Shown here in pieces: positions 27,537 through 37,536 of a DNA stretch of 64,000 nt. A program made the translations under genes and the position numbers. Location of the stretch: NCBI GenBank assembly GCA_046710445.1, contig JBKEHD010000001.1, positions 1 through 64,000 of the forward strand. The letters are read 5' to 3'. Positions within the stretch are counted from its first letter, which is position 1, and each line of letters starts with the position of its first letter. Origin of the DNA: JBKEHD01 sp046710445. Lineage in GTDB: Bacteria > Pseudomonadota > Alphaproteobacteria > Rickettsiales > Midichloriaceae. Under the pieces are notes generated by a model, which was not told the origin of the DNA, did no database searches, and worked only from the letters and a program-made list of their open reading frames with translations.

Positions 27537-28207
27537 TGGAATTAGGTTACACATTCAAAGATAAAAAACTTTTAGAAGTTGCGTTAACGCATCCTAGCGT
27601 TTTGCGTAATCCAAAAGAGGGCGTTGAAAGTTATGAAAGAATGGAATTTTTGGGGGATAGTATATTGAGCGCTGTAATGGCTGATATTATATATAATAAA
27701 TTTAGAAATTATTCTGAAGGAGAATTATCTGTAGTACTTGCCAATTTAGTGAATGCAAAAATATTAACAATTGTCGCATCTGATTTAAATATATCCAAAT
27801 ATATGATATTGGATTCAGGTGAAGAACAATGTGGTGGCAGAGAAAATTCAAATAATTTAGAAAATACATTAGAGGCGGTAATCGCAGCTGTTTATTTAGA
27901 TAGTGATTTTATTACAGTAAAAAATTTAGTGCAAAAATTATGGGCAAGGTTTTTCTTGGATATAGAGAAGCTTTTTCAAAAAGATTATAAAACTCAATTG
28001 CAAGAATATGCTCAAAGAAGATATAAAATATTGCCAAAATATAAGCTTGAAAATGTAGTTGGGGAAGCACATGATCCTGTGTTTACAATGTCTGCCTCTA
28101 TAAAGAGTAAATACAAAGTAGATGCAGAAGGTAAAAGTAAAAAGGAAGCTGAACAAAAAGCTGCTCTTAAAATTCTTAAACAGTTGGAAATTGATGAAGG
28201 AAAATAA
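27536..28207 (+). CDS. rnc: Ribonuclease III
   Basis: A double-strand-specific endonuclease that processes rRNA precursors and some mRNAs. It has 223 residues. The RNase III signature ERMEFLGDSIL contains the metal ligands Glu37 and Asp41. A second acidic cluster lies in ENTLEAVIAAVYLDSD (near residues 103-118). The C-terminal dsRNA-binding domain runs from about 148 (DYKTQLQEYAQRRYKILPKY) to KKEAEQKAALKILKQL. It overlaps lepB by one base and era by 14 bases, so all three are translationally coupled. Confidence 0.97.
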   Translation: MELGYTFKDKKLLEVALTHPSVLRNPKEGVESYERMEFLGDSILSAVMADIIYNKFRNYSEGELSVVLANLVNAKILTIVASDLNISKYMILDSGEEQCGGRENSNNLENTLEAVIAAVYLDSDFITVKNLVQKLWARFFLDIEKLFQKDYKTQLQEYAQRRYKILPKYKLENVVGEAHDPVFTMSASIKSKYKVDAEGKSKKEAEQKAALKILKQLEIDEGK

Positions 28208-29057
28208 CAAAAAAATAAGTTTAGTAGGTTTTATAGGCGCACCTAATTCTGGGAAGTCCACATTATTTAATTGCTTAATTAAGCAAAAGATTTCTTCAGT
28301 CACACATAAGGTACACACTACACGAGAGAATATTAGGGGGATTTTAACTACTGATCTTACACAGCTTGTTTTTATAGATACTCCTGGTTTTTTACAAAAT
28401 CCTAAATTTAAATTAGAAAAAAGCATTACAAAGAAAGCTTTTCAAGAAGTTGCAAATATGGATTTTATCTGCATTATCTTAGATGCAGCAAAGAAAAGTA
28501 ATTTAGAAGATAATATTTTATTAAATAAAGATTATTATAAAAGTGATGCAAAAATTGTTTTATTATTGAATAAAATTGATTTACTTGCTGATAAGAATAA
28601 GCTTCTTTTATTTGCAGCGCATGCAAAGAAAAAAGGTATTGATGATGTGTTTATGATATCTGCATTAAAAAATAAAGGAATAACAGATTTAGAAAATTAT
28701 TTAATAAAAAATAGTCCGGATGGAGATTGGTTATATTCTGAAAATGAAGTGACAGATAGGTCTGTTAAGGAGATAGCACAAGATATAACTATGGAAAAGC
28801 TTTATATGCTTTTAAATAAGGAAATACCATATTCGTTGAAGGTTGAGACTGAATTATGGAAAGAGGATGAAGGTATGGTTGAAGTACATCATGTTATAAC
28901 TGTCCTTAAGGAAAATCAGAAAAAAATTATTTTAGGAAATCAAGGGGATAAGATAAAACAAATTAGATTAATGGCTCAAACGGGTATAAAAAAATTATTA
29001 GGTAATAAAAGAGTAGAATTATTTTTATTTATAAAAGTAAGAAATAATTGGTTGTAA
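28194..29057 (+). CDS. era: GTPase Era
   Basis: A GTPase that binds the 3' end of 16S rRNA and checks 30S maturation. It has 287 residues from the ATG at 28194. G1 is GAPNSGKSTLF, the switch I region includes HTTRENIRGI, G3 is DTPGF and G4 is NKIDL. The C-terminal KH domain includes the RNA-binding LGNQGDKIKQIR. I reject the longer frame from 28122, which only re-reads the end of rnc. Last gene of the lepB-rnc-era unit; recO and pdxJ, often next in Proteobacteria, are absent. Confidence 0.96.
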   Translation: MKENNKKISLVGFIGAPNSGKSTLFNCLIKQKISSVTHKVHTTRENIRGILTTDLTQLVFIDTPGFLQNPKFKLEKSITKKAFQEVANMDFICIILDAAKKSNLEDNILLNKDYYKSDAKIVLLLNKIDLLADKNKLLLFAAHAKKKGIDDVFMISALKNKGITDLENYLIKNSPDGDWLYSENEVTDRSVKEIAQDITMEKLYMLLNKEIPYSLKVETELWKEDEGMVEVHHVITVLKENQKKIILGNQGDKIKQIRLMAQTGIKKLLGNKRVELFLFIKVRNNWL

Positions 29058-29180
29058 AAATATGCAATATTAGGAGTGTTATAAGCTAGCTGCGCTCTGG
29101 AGTATTTTGCAATTAAGTTGGATATGATTCAATGTCGTTTGGTAAAAGTAATAATATTTTATAGATAAGTTTAAGTTCCT

Positions 29181-29218
29181 AGAATGGGTAGTGTCGGTAG
29201 TGCTATTCTTGCTTTTTT
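29181..29218 (+). terminator. Candidate rho-independent terminator after era
   Basis: AGAAT at 29181-29185 pairs with ATTCT at 29205-29209, extended by a G-U and a G-C pair, and is followed by GCTTTTTTCT. It lies 124 bases after the era stop and 45 bases before the DUF805 start. The stem is short, so strength is uncertain. The rest of the 205-base gap (29058-29262) shows no open frame of useful length. Confidence 0.45.
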
Positions 29219-29262
29219 CTTTAATCCATTATAATATAATCACCTAAAGTGCAAAGATTGAT

Positions 29263-29745
29263 ATGAGTATAAAAAGAATGGGTTGGCTGTTTAAATTAAT
29301 AGAATTAATTAATGTTTTTGCATTACCTAATAGATTGAATCGTACCAAACATTTTGCGGTAGTTGGGATTTATTATTGGTTACTTTTTATTATTGTTTTT
29401 ATGGCAAAAGAAAATATACTTTCTATGTCTCCAATATTAAAGAATTTAATATTATTATGTTTTGGTATATTCTATTTTGTTACTTTTTTCTTATTAACAA
29501 TTAAAAGATTACATGATTTTAATCGGTCTGGATGGCTATCTTTATTGTTGTGGATTCCTATAATAGGGTGGATTTGGGGGTTATGTATGTTTCTTCTTTC
29601 AGGAACTAAAGGTGTAAATAAATTTGGACCTCAACCCAGTAAAGCCAGTAAATTAGAATGCATAATAGCGCTATTATGGATTCCAATTCTTATTACTATA
29701 TTATATTGTATTAACGAATATTCATCACTATATTCCGTGTCTTAG
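29263..29745 (+). CDS. DUF805 inner-membrane protein
   Basis: A 160-residue membrane protein of the DUF805 (YhaH-like) family. After a short N-terminal segment with NRLNRTKHFAV (the usual GR.sR..fw box), it has four hydrophobic helices (about 38-52, 63-83, 93-115 and 131-150). The family signature TIKRLHDFNRSGWLSLLLWI follows the second, and the GTKGVNKFGPQPSK stretch is typical of its C-terminal loop. The molecular function is not known. It stands alone after a possible terminator and is followed after 88 bases by the ankyrin protein; co-transcription is possible but not shown. Confidence 0.8.
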   Translation: MSIKRMGWLFKLIELINVFALPNRLNRTKHFAVVGIYYWLLFIIVFMAKENILSMSPILKNLILLCFGIFYFVTFFLLTIKRLHDFNRSGWLSLLLWIPIIGWIWGLCMFLLSGTKGVNKFGPQPSKASKLECIIALLWIPILITILYCINEYSSLYSVS

Positions 29746-29833
29746 GTATCTTATTTATTATTAAAAAATCTGTTGCTTAATATTGCTAACTATTTCATTA
29801 TACTTGTGCAATGAGTATTTGAAAGTGTGTGTT

Positions 29834-30511
29834 ATGAATTTTACTGAACAAGAGCAAGAAGTTATATATCAAGTAAGGAATCTTGCAGAAGGTGGACTTG
29901 ATTTTCCCAGTATTATACTTGGTTTAAGAATTGAAGATGCAAAGAGATTACAGCAGTTAGTGGATGAACAAGGGGAAGAGTTTTTTAAATCATATGTAGA
30001 AGATAAAGAATCGTATAATTTATGGGAAAAGTTATGTGATTTTATATATAATGTTTTTGGTTATGATTACACAAAAATAGGAATTAATGGTAAGAATGAA
30101 GCAGGTGCTACCGCATTATTTATGCTTTCAGGATCTGAACCAATGGTGAATATTTTATTGAGCATGGGGGCAGATCCAAATATAACAAATGATAAAGGAG
30201 AAACAGCTATTTTTGGTGCTAGTTGTCTTAATCAATTAGATGTTGTAAAAAAAATGCATACTTCTGGTGCAGACTTACATATCAAAAATAATAATGGTGA
30301 TAATATATTAGCAGCTTTAATAGTAGATTACTATCCTGATAAGAAGAGAGATTTAACTGAAGTACTGAAGTACTTAGTTGAGCAAGGTGTAAATCCTAAT
30401 GAAAAAAATAAAGATGGTAAATCTGCTGTGGATATAGCTAAAGAATCAAACTATTCACATTCATTAACAGAAATTTTTAGCAAAAGTCGTGATAATTTAG
30501 TACAGAGATAA
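29834..30511 (+). CDS. Ankyrin-repeat protein
   Basis: A 225-residue protein from the ATG at 29834; an upstream ATG at 29783 would add 17 residues that look hydrophobic and unrelated. Residues 1-80 are an acidic helical region (MNFTEQEQEVIYQVRNLAEG). About 85-215 hold three or four ankyrin repeats, such as AGATALFMLSGSEPMVNILL, then SMGADPNITNDKGETAIFG, and YLVEQGVNPNEKNKDGKSAV. No signal peptide. Ankyrin proteins are frequent in host-associated Rickettsiales and some are secreted effectors. Its target and secretion are unknown. Confidence 0.82.
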   Translation: MNFTEQEQEVIYQVRNLAEGGLDFPSIILGLRIEDAKRLQQLVDEQGEEFFKSYVEDKESYNLWEKLCDFIYNVFGYDYTKIGINGKNEAGATALFMLSGSEPMVNILLSMGADPNITNDKGETAIFGASCLNQLDVVKKMHTSGADLHIKNNNGDNILAALIVDYYPDKKRDLTEVLKYLVEQGVNPNEKNKDGKSAVDIAKESNYSHSLTEIFSKSRDNLVQR

Positions 30512-30576
30512 TCCTATATATCTTGCTAGCAATGGAAAATCAAAATAAGCTTAGAGGGTACACGTAGGATGTACTG

Positions 30577-30640
30577 AAAAGCATATTAGTATCAGAAGCC
30601 ACACTTATGTGAATCTTACTCCAATATGCTTTTGTACCTT
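30577..30640. terminator. Hairpin between convergent ankyrin and porin genes
   Basis: AAAAGCATATT (30577-30587) is the exact reverse complement of AATATGCTTTT (30623-30633), an 11-base-pair stem. The enclosed sequence contains an inner CACA-CTTA-TGTG hairpin. GTAC flanks both sides. The T-run at 30638-30643 lies on the plus side, and the porin stop is only a few bases away on the minus side. It probably ends one or both convergent transcripts. Confidence 0.6.
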
Positions 30641-30642
30641 TT

Positions 30643-31977
30643 TTAGAATTCTATCTTAGTACCTAAAAGTAATACTGTACCTTTATTAAACTTTGCATCA
30701 GCACCAAAATTAGTACTTTTATTGTACTTAAATTTTGTTACTTCAACATAAGGCATAAATCCTGGCATTACAGTATAATCAGCTCCTATAGATAATGCAT
30801 CAAATTTATTATATTCAGTATCATTAAAGTAAGCCATTTGGCTGGTTCCAGTAGTATCTGTATAATTTATAATATGTCCTGCACGTTTACTCTTCATATA
30901 ATTCAAGCTTATTCCATAATCATCTTGTGAATACGCAGAGCCAATTGACCAGTATTTTCCACCGAATTTATGGTCAGGATTAGTAGTATCTTTTATACTT
31001 CCTGATTTACCCCAATCACCGTAAGATCCAGCGACAGCAAAGCCACTATGACTTACGCTTGCACCAATTTGCCAAGCACTAAGATTTTTACGTTTTTTTG
31101 TAGCAGCTATAACAGCTATAACATTATCAATGTTAGCAATAGTATACACATCTTTAATAGAAACTGCTTTTGCTTTACCAAATTGACCTAACAACGCTGT
31201 TGAAAATTCTGTACCATTTTCAAATTTTTTCACATATTTTGCTGTGGGTTGGAAAACGTTTTTATAACCTGAACCAGAGTTTTTAAACAAACCTTTTGCC
31301 TGGCTTACAGTTCCTTTTGCTTCTGAATCTGGGCTATAGCTAATACCAAATGTAAATCCATTGATTTCTGGTGTGTAATAATTTATTTTTACAGCTTTAG
31401 TACTTTCATCAAATCCAATTGGTAATTGTGGAGCAGTCAAAAATGCACCTGAAAAACCATAATCTGTAGTTTTAGGTATAGCTGCTGCGGTTGTAGTTTT
31501 TGCTATAAAATCACCATTTTGTGGCCATAAACTCCAATCTCCATCCAAGCCACCTGTAGCTCTTGCTATAGTATAAGAATTTACTTCCATGTCTCCACCT
31601 ACTGATCCAGTGCTTCCCATTTCTACTTTACCAAATCCGCCATCTACATATAATTTAACTTCATTTGCAATATTTACATTTCCAGAGGCAGATGGTGTTG
31701 TATTTGCATGTAATTTTACAAAGGCACCATATTTTAGACCTTCTTTATTTTTCTTATCTGCATGAAACTTGAGTGATGCAGTATTTGATAAAGCATTTTG
31801 TCTATATTGATCACTTGTGTCTAATTTATTTTTAAAGTCTTTTTGCTGACTCATTGATCCGTATTGCATCCCAACACTACCACCAACTTTTACAGATAAA
31901 TCAGATTTATCTTCTGCAAAAGCGATAAAAAGAGAAGAGCAGAACAAAGCGGAGGTTAAAAATTTCTTATATTCCAT
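30643..31977 (-). CDS. Outer-membrane porin
   Basis: A 444-residue precursor. A signal peptide (residues 1-21, cut after AFA) is followed by a long beta-rich sequence of alternating residues. It begins DLSVKVGGSVGMQYGSMSQQ and contains the general-porin pattern GGFGKVEMGSTGSVGGDMEV, which resembles the Porin_4 family. It ends in a C-terminal phenylalanine (GTKIEF), the usual BAM recognition residue. Gly, Ser, Thr and Tyr content is high compared with its neighbours. It lies 37 bases after the DsbA-like gene on the same strand and may form the end of that operon, though a porin is likely to have its own strong promoter. Substrate unknown. Confidence 0.87.
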   Translation of the reverse strand: MEYKKFLTSALFCSSLFIAFAEDKSDLSVKVGGSVGMQYGSMSQQKDFKNKLDTSDQYRQNALSNTASLKFHADKKNKEGLKYGAFVKLHANTTPSASGNVNIANEVKLYVDGGFGKVEMGSTGSVGGDMEVNSYTIARATGGLDGDWSLWPQNGDFIAKTTTAAAIPKTTDYGFSGAFLTAPQLPIGFDESTKAVKINYYTPEINGFTFGISYSPDSEAKGTVSQAKGLFKNSGSGYKNVFQPTAKYVKKFENGTEFSTALLGQFGKAKAVSIKDVYTIANIDNVIAVIAATKKRKNLSAWQIGASVSHSGFAVAGSYGDWGKSGSIKDTTNPDHKFGGKYWSIGSAYSQDDYGISLNYMKSKRAGHIINYTDTTGTSQMAYFNDTEYNKFDALSIGADYTVMPGFMPYVEVTKFKYNKSTNFGADAKFNKGTVLLLGTKIEF

Positions 31978-32014
31978 ATCATAAAAATAAAAATATTATT
32001 TCAAAGATGATATT

Positions 32015-32608
32015 TTATTTAATGTATATGTCAAGAATTTTAATTAGTTCTGATGTATCAATTATTTGCTTTCCATTAATAAAAAATGTAGGGGTATATT
32101 TTATATCCAAGGCAGTCATTGATTCAAAAGATTTTTTTACGATATCATCCGATAATACTTTGTTTTCAAAGCAATTAGTAAGAGTCTTTGTGTCGTAAAG
32201 AGATAATTTTGCTATATTCTTTAACGATGTTTTGTAATCTTTTCTAAATGCCCAATTTTTCTGATTTTTAAGTAGCAGTGTAATGATATTAAAATAATTG
32301 GGTTTAAAGCAATTTGCGAATATGCTTCCATAAAGTGCCGGATCATTTGTTGGATAATCTCGCAGAATGTATAATAGCAATCCCTTATCAATATAATCTT
32401 TTTTTATTTTGGGAAATAATTCTTCATGAAAAATAGAGCATCCTGTGCATGAAAGGGATGAATATTCAATCATTATAATTTTTGCGTCTTTGTTACCTAA
32501 ATAATTATCTCCAGTATTTAACTGTAGTAATTCTGATCTGTCATTAGCAAAAGAATTATTTATTATAAATATAAAGATTAATATATATTTAATATAAGTA
32601 ATTTTCAT
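32015..32608 (-). CDS. DsbA-like thiol-disulfide oxidoreductase
   Basis: A 197-residue exported protein with a signal peptide (about 1-21) and a DsbA/DSBA-oxidoreductase thioredoxin fold. The redox pair is Cys54-Thr-Gly-Cys57 in SSLSCTGCSIFHEE, and the cis-proline loop is DIKYTPTFFING. Com1/ScsB-like rickettsial DsbA proteins have the same layout. It should form or shuffle disulfides in periplasmic proteins such as LptD, which has cysteines. It overlaps rdgB by four bases and precedes the porin gene. Oxidase or isomerase activity cannot be decided from sequence. Confidence 0.87.
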   Translation of the reverse strand: MKITYIKYILIFIFIINNSFANDRSELLQLNTGDNYLGNKDAKIIMIEYSSLSCTGCSIFHEELFPKIKKDYIDKGLLLYILRDYPTNDPALYGSIFANCFKPNYFNIITLLLKNQKNWAFRKDYKTSLKNIAKLSLYDTKTLTNCFENKVLSDDIVKKSFESMTALDIKYTPTFFINGKQIIDTSELIKILDIYIK

Positions 32609-33225
32609 AATTCATTAAGTTTTTTTATTAAATTATTTGTTGCTTTTCTTCTATGGCTAACTAAATTTTTTTCTTGGGGATCCATCTCGGCAAATGTTTG
32701 TTTATATCCATTTGGAATAAATAGAGTATCATATCCAAATCCATTTGTTAGGATATTATCAAAATTTAATTTACCTGATACTTCTCCTGCAGATGATATA
32801 ATATTTGTTTCATTTATATACAATACTAAGGAACAGTGAAAAAAAGCATCAATATTATCGAATTTTGTTATGCCTTTAGACTTTAATTCCTCTTTTATTT
32901 TATCAAATGCAACAGAATAATTATCATGTGCCCCAGCCCATCTAGCAGAAAAAATGCCAGGACGATTTTCTAATTTTGGTATACAAAAGCCGGAATCATC
33001 TGAAAGTGTTGGAATATTGGTTAATTTAAAATAATGCTCTGCTTTTATTTTAGCATTATCTAAGAAAGAGCTTCCTGTTTCTTCTGGCGGTAACACGCTT
33101 ATGTTAAGTTCCTTAAGTCCCAATACTTCAATGCCAAATTCTTGAAAGATAGCTTCAAACTCTTTGCATTTATTATTATTAGTACTAGCAATGCATAGCT
33201 TTTTTTTAATAAATAAATTTTTCAT
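32605..33225 (-). CDS. rdgB: XTP/dITP pyrophosphatase
   Basis: A house-cleaning enzyme of the Ham1/RdgB family that hydrolyses ITP, XTP and dITP to monophosphates. It has 206 residues. The N-terminal phosphate loop is CIASTNNNKCKEFEAIF, the metal/base site SDDSGFCI, the region RPGIFSARWAG, and the C-terminal FGYDTLFIPNGYKQTFAEM and SHRRKA are all diagnostic. It overlaps rph by four bases upstream and the DsbA-like gene by four bases downstream. The rph-rdgB pairing is conserved in many Proteobacteria. Confidence 0.96.
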   Translation of the reverse strand: MKNLFIKKKLCIASTNNNKCKEFEAIFQEFGIEVLGLKELNISVLPPEETGSSFLDNAKIKAEHYFKLTNIPTLSDDSGFCIPKLENRPGIFSARWAGAHDNYSVAFDKIKEELKSKGITKFDNIDAFFHCSLVLYINETNIISSAGEVSGKLNFDNILTNGFGYDTLFIPNGYKQTFAEMDPQEKNLVSHRRKATNNLIKKLNEL

Positions 33226-33944
33226 TCAAAATTTTGTAAAATCTCGTTTTGTTTAGATATAAGTGTTTTAACACCTATTTGTGCTAATTCATGCATTTTT
33301 TGAAATTCTTCAAAATCAAAACATTTATTTTCTGCTGTAGCTTGGATTTCTATAATTTTTCCATTTTTATCTATAACGAAATTTGAATCAACTTCTGCAG
33401 AACTATCTTCTGCGTAATCTAAATCAAGCATTGCTTCACCATTTACAATGCCACATGAAATAGCTGCAATTTGATTTTTTATTGGAAAAACATTTATTCT
33501 CTTTTGATTAAACAATTTTCTTAATGCTATGTATAATGCTATATATGCAGCTGTTATAGAGGCTGTTCTTGTACCTCCATCAGCTTGCATAACATCACAA
33601 TCAATAAGTACTTGTCTTTCTTTTAAAGAGCTTAAGTTGACTGCAGCACGTAAACTTCTGCCTATCAATCTTTGTATTTCTTGTGTTCGTCCATTAATCT
33701 TACCTTTAGATATCTCTCTTTGAATTCTAGAGTGAGTTGAACCAGGTAGCATGCTATATTCAGCAGAAATCCAACCTTTCCCAGTGTTTTTCAAAAATCT
33801 AGGGATATTTTCTTCTATGTTAGCTGTGCAAATCACATGAGTATCCCCTATATGTATTGAGCATGCTCCATCAGAAAATTTACTGACATTTGTATCAAAT
33901 TTTATCTCTCTTAAAGAATTTATTAATCTTTCATTTGTTCTCAT
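33222..33944 (-). CDS. rph: Ribonuclease PH
   Basis: A phosphorolytic 3'-5' exoribonuclease that trims tRNA precursors. At 240 residues it is of normal length. Typical segments are VICTANIEENIPRFLKNTGKGW (positions about 35-56), SAEYSMLPGSTHSRIQRE, IQRLIGRSLRAAVN, DCDVMQADGGTRTASITAAY and DLDYAEDSSAEVD, which carry the phosphate-binding and catalytic residues. It lies 18 bases after pcm and overlaps rdgB (ATGA-type), in a pcm-rph-rdgB-dsbA-like minus-strand operon. Confidence 0.97.
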   Translation of the reverse strand: MRTNERLINSLREIKFDTNVSKFSDGACSIHIGDTHVICTANIEENIPRFLKNTGKGWISAEYSMLPGSTHSRIQREISKGKINGRTQEIQRLIGRSLRAAVNLSSLKERQVLIDCDVMQADGGTRTASITAAYIALYIALRKLFNQKRINVFPIKNQIAAISCGIVNGEAMLDLDYAEDSSAEVDSNFVIDKNGKIIEIQATAENKCFDFEEFQKMHELAQIGVKTLISKQNEILQNFE

Positions 33945-33962
33945 AAAATACCAATAATAAGT

Positions 33963-34658
33963 TTATAGTGGAAGTATCAATCTATCATCTGCATCAACAG
34001 TTGATAAAGTCTCTTTGTGTATATGGTTGTTATTTTTAGTATATTTCACTATTTGCGAATGATGATCCTGTCTCTCTATAACAACTATTTTTCCTTCGGA
34101 CTTAAGATAAGAAGAAAATTTTTCTAATGAATTATTTACAATTCCATTTATAACAATAACATCAAATTTTTGCTTAATTCCACCTTTAAAGAGTGTATCC
34201 ATTGATAAAAATTCAAGATTAGCTGTTCTCTTCATTGTTTCTAAATAAGAGTTGCAAGCCTTAAGAAAAAATGCATTGTTATCAATGCCAAAAACTTTTT
34301 TTGCAAATTTTGAAATAACAACAGATGAATAGCCAGTTGCACAACCAACATCTAGCACAATCGATTGATTATCTATATCAGCATCCTGTAACATTTTTGC
34401 AAATATAAAAGAAGATAGCATAAACCTAGGTTTAGAATCTGGTTTTTTATTGTTGATAATTGGAATGGAGGTATCAACGTAAGAAAATTGCTTCCATTTA
34501 CTTTGTATAAAATGATGTTTAGGGATTTTTTTTAAAGTTGTAAGAATTTTAGCTTTATTAACGCCATTAGGTACTAACTGATTGATTATCATATTATCTC
34601 TGGCTTTTGTGTAGTAGTCTTCGTTGAATAAATCTATTTGTGAATTCTTAAATAGCAT
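33963..34658 (-). CDS. pcm: Protein-L-isoaspartate O-methyltransferase-like protein
   Basis: A SAM-dependent methyltransferase of the PCMT family (231 residues). It shares the family start (ARDNMIINQLVPNGVNKAKI) and the helix KIPKHHFIQSKW. The SAM-binding motif I reads LDVGCATGYSSVVIS instead of the usual EIGTGSGYQ, and the substrate loop with its catalytic Ser/Thr is short (RFMLSSFIFAKML). It belongs to the alphaproteobacterial PCMT-like branch. Whether it repairs isoaspartate is uncertain. First gene of the minus operon; divergent from mreB with 167 bases between, which should hold both promoters. Confidence 0.78.
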   Translation of the reverse strand: MLFKNSQIDLFNEDYYTKARDNMIINQLVPNGVNKAKILTTLKKIPKHHFIQSKWKQFSYVDTSIPIINNKKPDSKPRFMLSSFIFAKMLQDADIDNQSIVLDVGCATGYSSVVISKFAKKVFGIDNNAFFLKACNSYLETMKRTANLEFLSMDTLFKGGIKQKFDVIVINGIVNNSLEKFSSYLKSEGKIVVIERQDHHSQIVKYTKNNNHIHKETLSTVDADDRLILPL

Positions 34659-34804
34659 ATGTATTTTATCTCATTGTGTACTAATAATAATTAAACCAAT
34701 TATCAATTAATTTCAAACCTTCATTATAAAAAATCATGATGAGTATTTTAAATTTGCATAAAAGAGAATTTTAGCTTAATTTAAGGCATATACCAATTTG
34801 ATAA

Positions 34805-35863
<1,059 letters not shown>

Positions 35864-35867
35864 ATAA

Positions 35868-37529
35868 ATGAAAAAATTAGATTTAAAAAAATATAAAGGC
35901 GAATTACTTTTTGTACCTATTGGTGGCTCAGGCGAGATAGGTATGAACTTAAATTTATATGGGTATAATGGGAAGTGGATCATAGTAGATATGGGCTTAG
36001 GTTTTGCCGATGTTGATCTTCCAGGAGTTACTATAATTGTTCCAAACATTAATTTTATTATTAATGAGATAAAGGACGATTTATTAGGCTTGGTTCTTAC
36101 TCATGCTCATGAAGATCATATTGGGGCAATCCCTTATTTATGGTCTGAGTTAAAATGTAAGATGTATGCAACAAAATTTACTGCTGAAGTTATAAAGGCA
36201 AAATGCAGAGATTTTGGTATAATAAATGAAGTGGAGATTATAGAAACATACTCAAATAAAGAGTTTACTATAGGAGATTTCAATATAAATATGACGCATA
36301 TCACTCATTCAATTCCTGAAATGAATGGTATTTTGATAAAAACTAAAAAAGGAAATATTTTTCATACTGGAGATTGGAAATTTGATCCTAATCCAGTTAT
36401 TGGTGAAGCTACTGATGAAAATGAACTAAAAAAGATTGGTGATAGTAACATTTTAGCTATGGTAGGAGATTCTACCAATATTTTTGATAAAAAGCATTCT
36501 GGATCAGAAGGGGAATTAGGGAAAAATCTTGAAAAATTAGTTTCTGCTAATAAAAAAAATCTAGTGATTGTTACAACATTTGCATCAAATGTTGCACGTA
36601 TCCAGTCTATTGCAAATGCTGCAAAGAAAAGTGGAAAAAAGATAGTTCTTTTAGGTAGATCTCTCAAACGTATTTTTGCTTCTGCAAAAGAAGCTGGGTA
36701 TTTACGAGATATAGAGATACATAACGAAAAAGAGATTAGCAAGATAAAAAGAAGTGATCTATTGATAATTTGCACAGGATGTCAGGGAGAGCAGTTAGCT
36801 GCTACAAGTAAAATAGCTGATGGTAAGCATCCAGATGTAAAACTAAAAAAAGGTGATGTAGTTATTTTTTCATCAAAAATTATACCTGGGAATGAGAAGA
36901 AGATTTATACATTATTGAATAAATTTTCTGAAATGAATATAGATGTTTTGACTGAAAAAAATGAATTTGTGCATGTTTCTGGTCACCCTTCATCTTTAGA
37001 AGTCAGCAAGATGTATGAATATATTAAGCCTAAGATTGCTATACCAGTACATGGTGAGGCTATTCATTTAACTGAGCATGTTAAGTTAGCGAAAAAAAGT
37101 GGCATAAAGCATTGCTTGAGTGTAAGAAATGGAGATGTATTGTTGCTTGATGATAAAAATCCTATGAAGATAGGTGAGGTGGAATCAGGGTATTATGCAG
37201 TTGATGGGAATTTAATTTTAGATTCCGAGAATGAAATAATAAAAAATAGAAGGGTATTGAGAGATAATGGGGCAATATTTATCAGTATAGTTTTGAATCA
37301 TAAGAAAAAAAGTATCAAGGAGATGTATGTGAAATCTCCAGGTGTTTTAGAGGAATCAGAAGATGTTGAATTAATAGAAGATTTGAAAAAGAAAATAATT
37401 CAGGTCGTAAATTCTTTAGATACTTTTGATACAAAAAAAATAGAGTCAAATTTAAAATATTCTATGAGAAAATATTTTGTAAAAACATTAGGGAAATCAC
37501 CTATGATATGTGTAAATATCATTTCATAA
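35868..37529 (+). CDS. rnj: Ribonuclease J
   Basis: A metallo-beta-lactamase/beta-CASP nuclease with 5'-3' exo- and endonuclease activities in rRNA and mRNA processing. At 553 residues it is of normal length. The metal-binding motif is His79-Ala-His81-Glu-Asp83-His84 in LTHAHEDHIGAIPYL. Other elements are FHTGDWKFDPNP, VGDSTNIF, the beta-CASP region around VATTFASN-like VTTFASNVARI, and the C-terminal HVSGHPSSLE and PVHGEAIHL. It starts four bases after mreB and is followed by hemC after seven. Confidence 0.95.
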   Translation: MKKLDLKKYKGELLFVPIGGSGEIGMNLNLYGYNGKWIIVDMGLGFADVDLPGVTIIVPNINFIINEIKDDLLGLVLTHAHEDHIGAIPYLWSELKCKMYATKFTAEVIKAKCRDFGIINEVEIIETYSNKEFTIGDFNINMTHITHSIPEMNGILIKTKKGNIFHTGDWKFDPNPVIGEATDENELKKIGDSNILAMVGDSTNIFDKKHSGSEGELGKNLEKLVSANKKNLVIVTTFASNVARIQSIANAAKKSGKKIVLLGRSLKRIFASAKEAGYLRDIEIHNEKEISKIKRSDLLIICTGCQGEQLAATSKIADGKHPDVKLKKGDVVIFSSKIIPGNEKKIYTLLNKFSEMNIDVLTEKNEFVHVSGHPSSLEVSKMYEYIKPKIAIPVHGEAIHLTEHVKLAKKSGIKHCLSVRNGDVLLLDDKNPMKIGEVESGYYAVDGNLILDSENEIIKNRRVLRDNGAIFISIVLNHKKKSIKEMYVKSPGVLEESEDVELIEDLKKKIIQVVNSLDTFDTKKIESNLKYSMRKYFVKTLGKSPMICVNIIS

Positions 37530-37536
37530 AAATGAT

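Noticed and set aside
28122..28193. Longer start for era
   Set aside because: It only re-reads the end of rnc in another frame and gives a Lys-rich, non-family N-terminus. The ATG at 28194 gives a normal Era start.
29058..29180. Possible small RNA between era and the DUF805 gene
   Set aside because: It has a few G+C-richer bases (around 29085-29105) but no convincing fold or family resemblance that I can see by eye.
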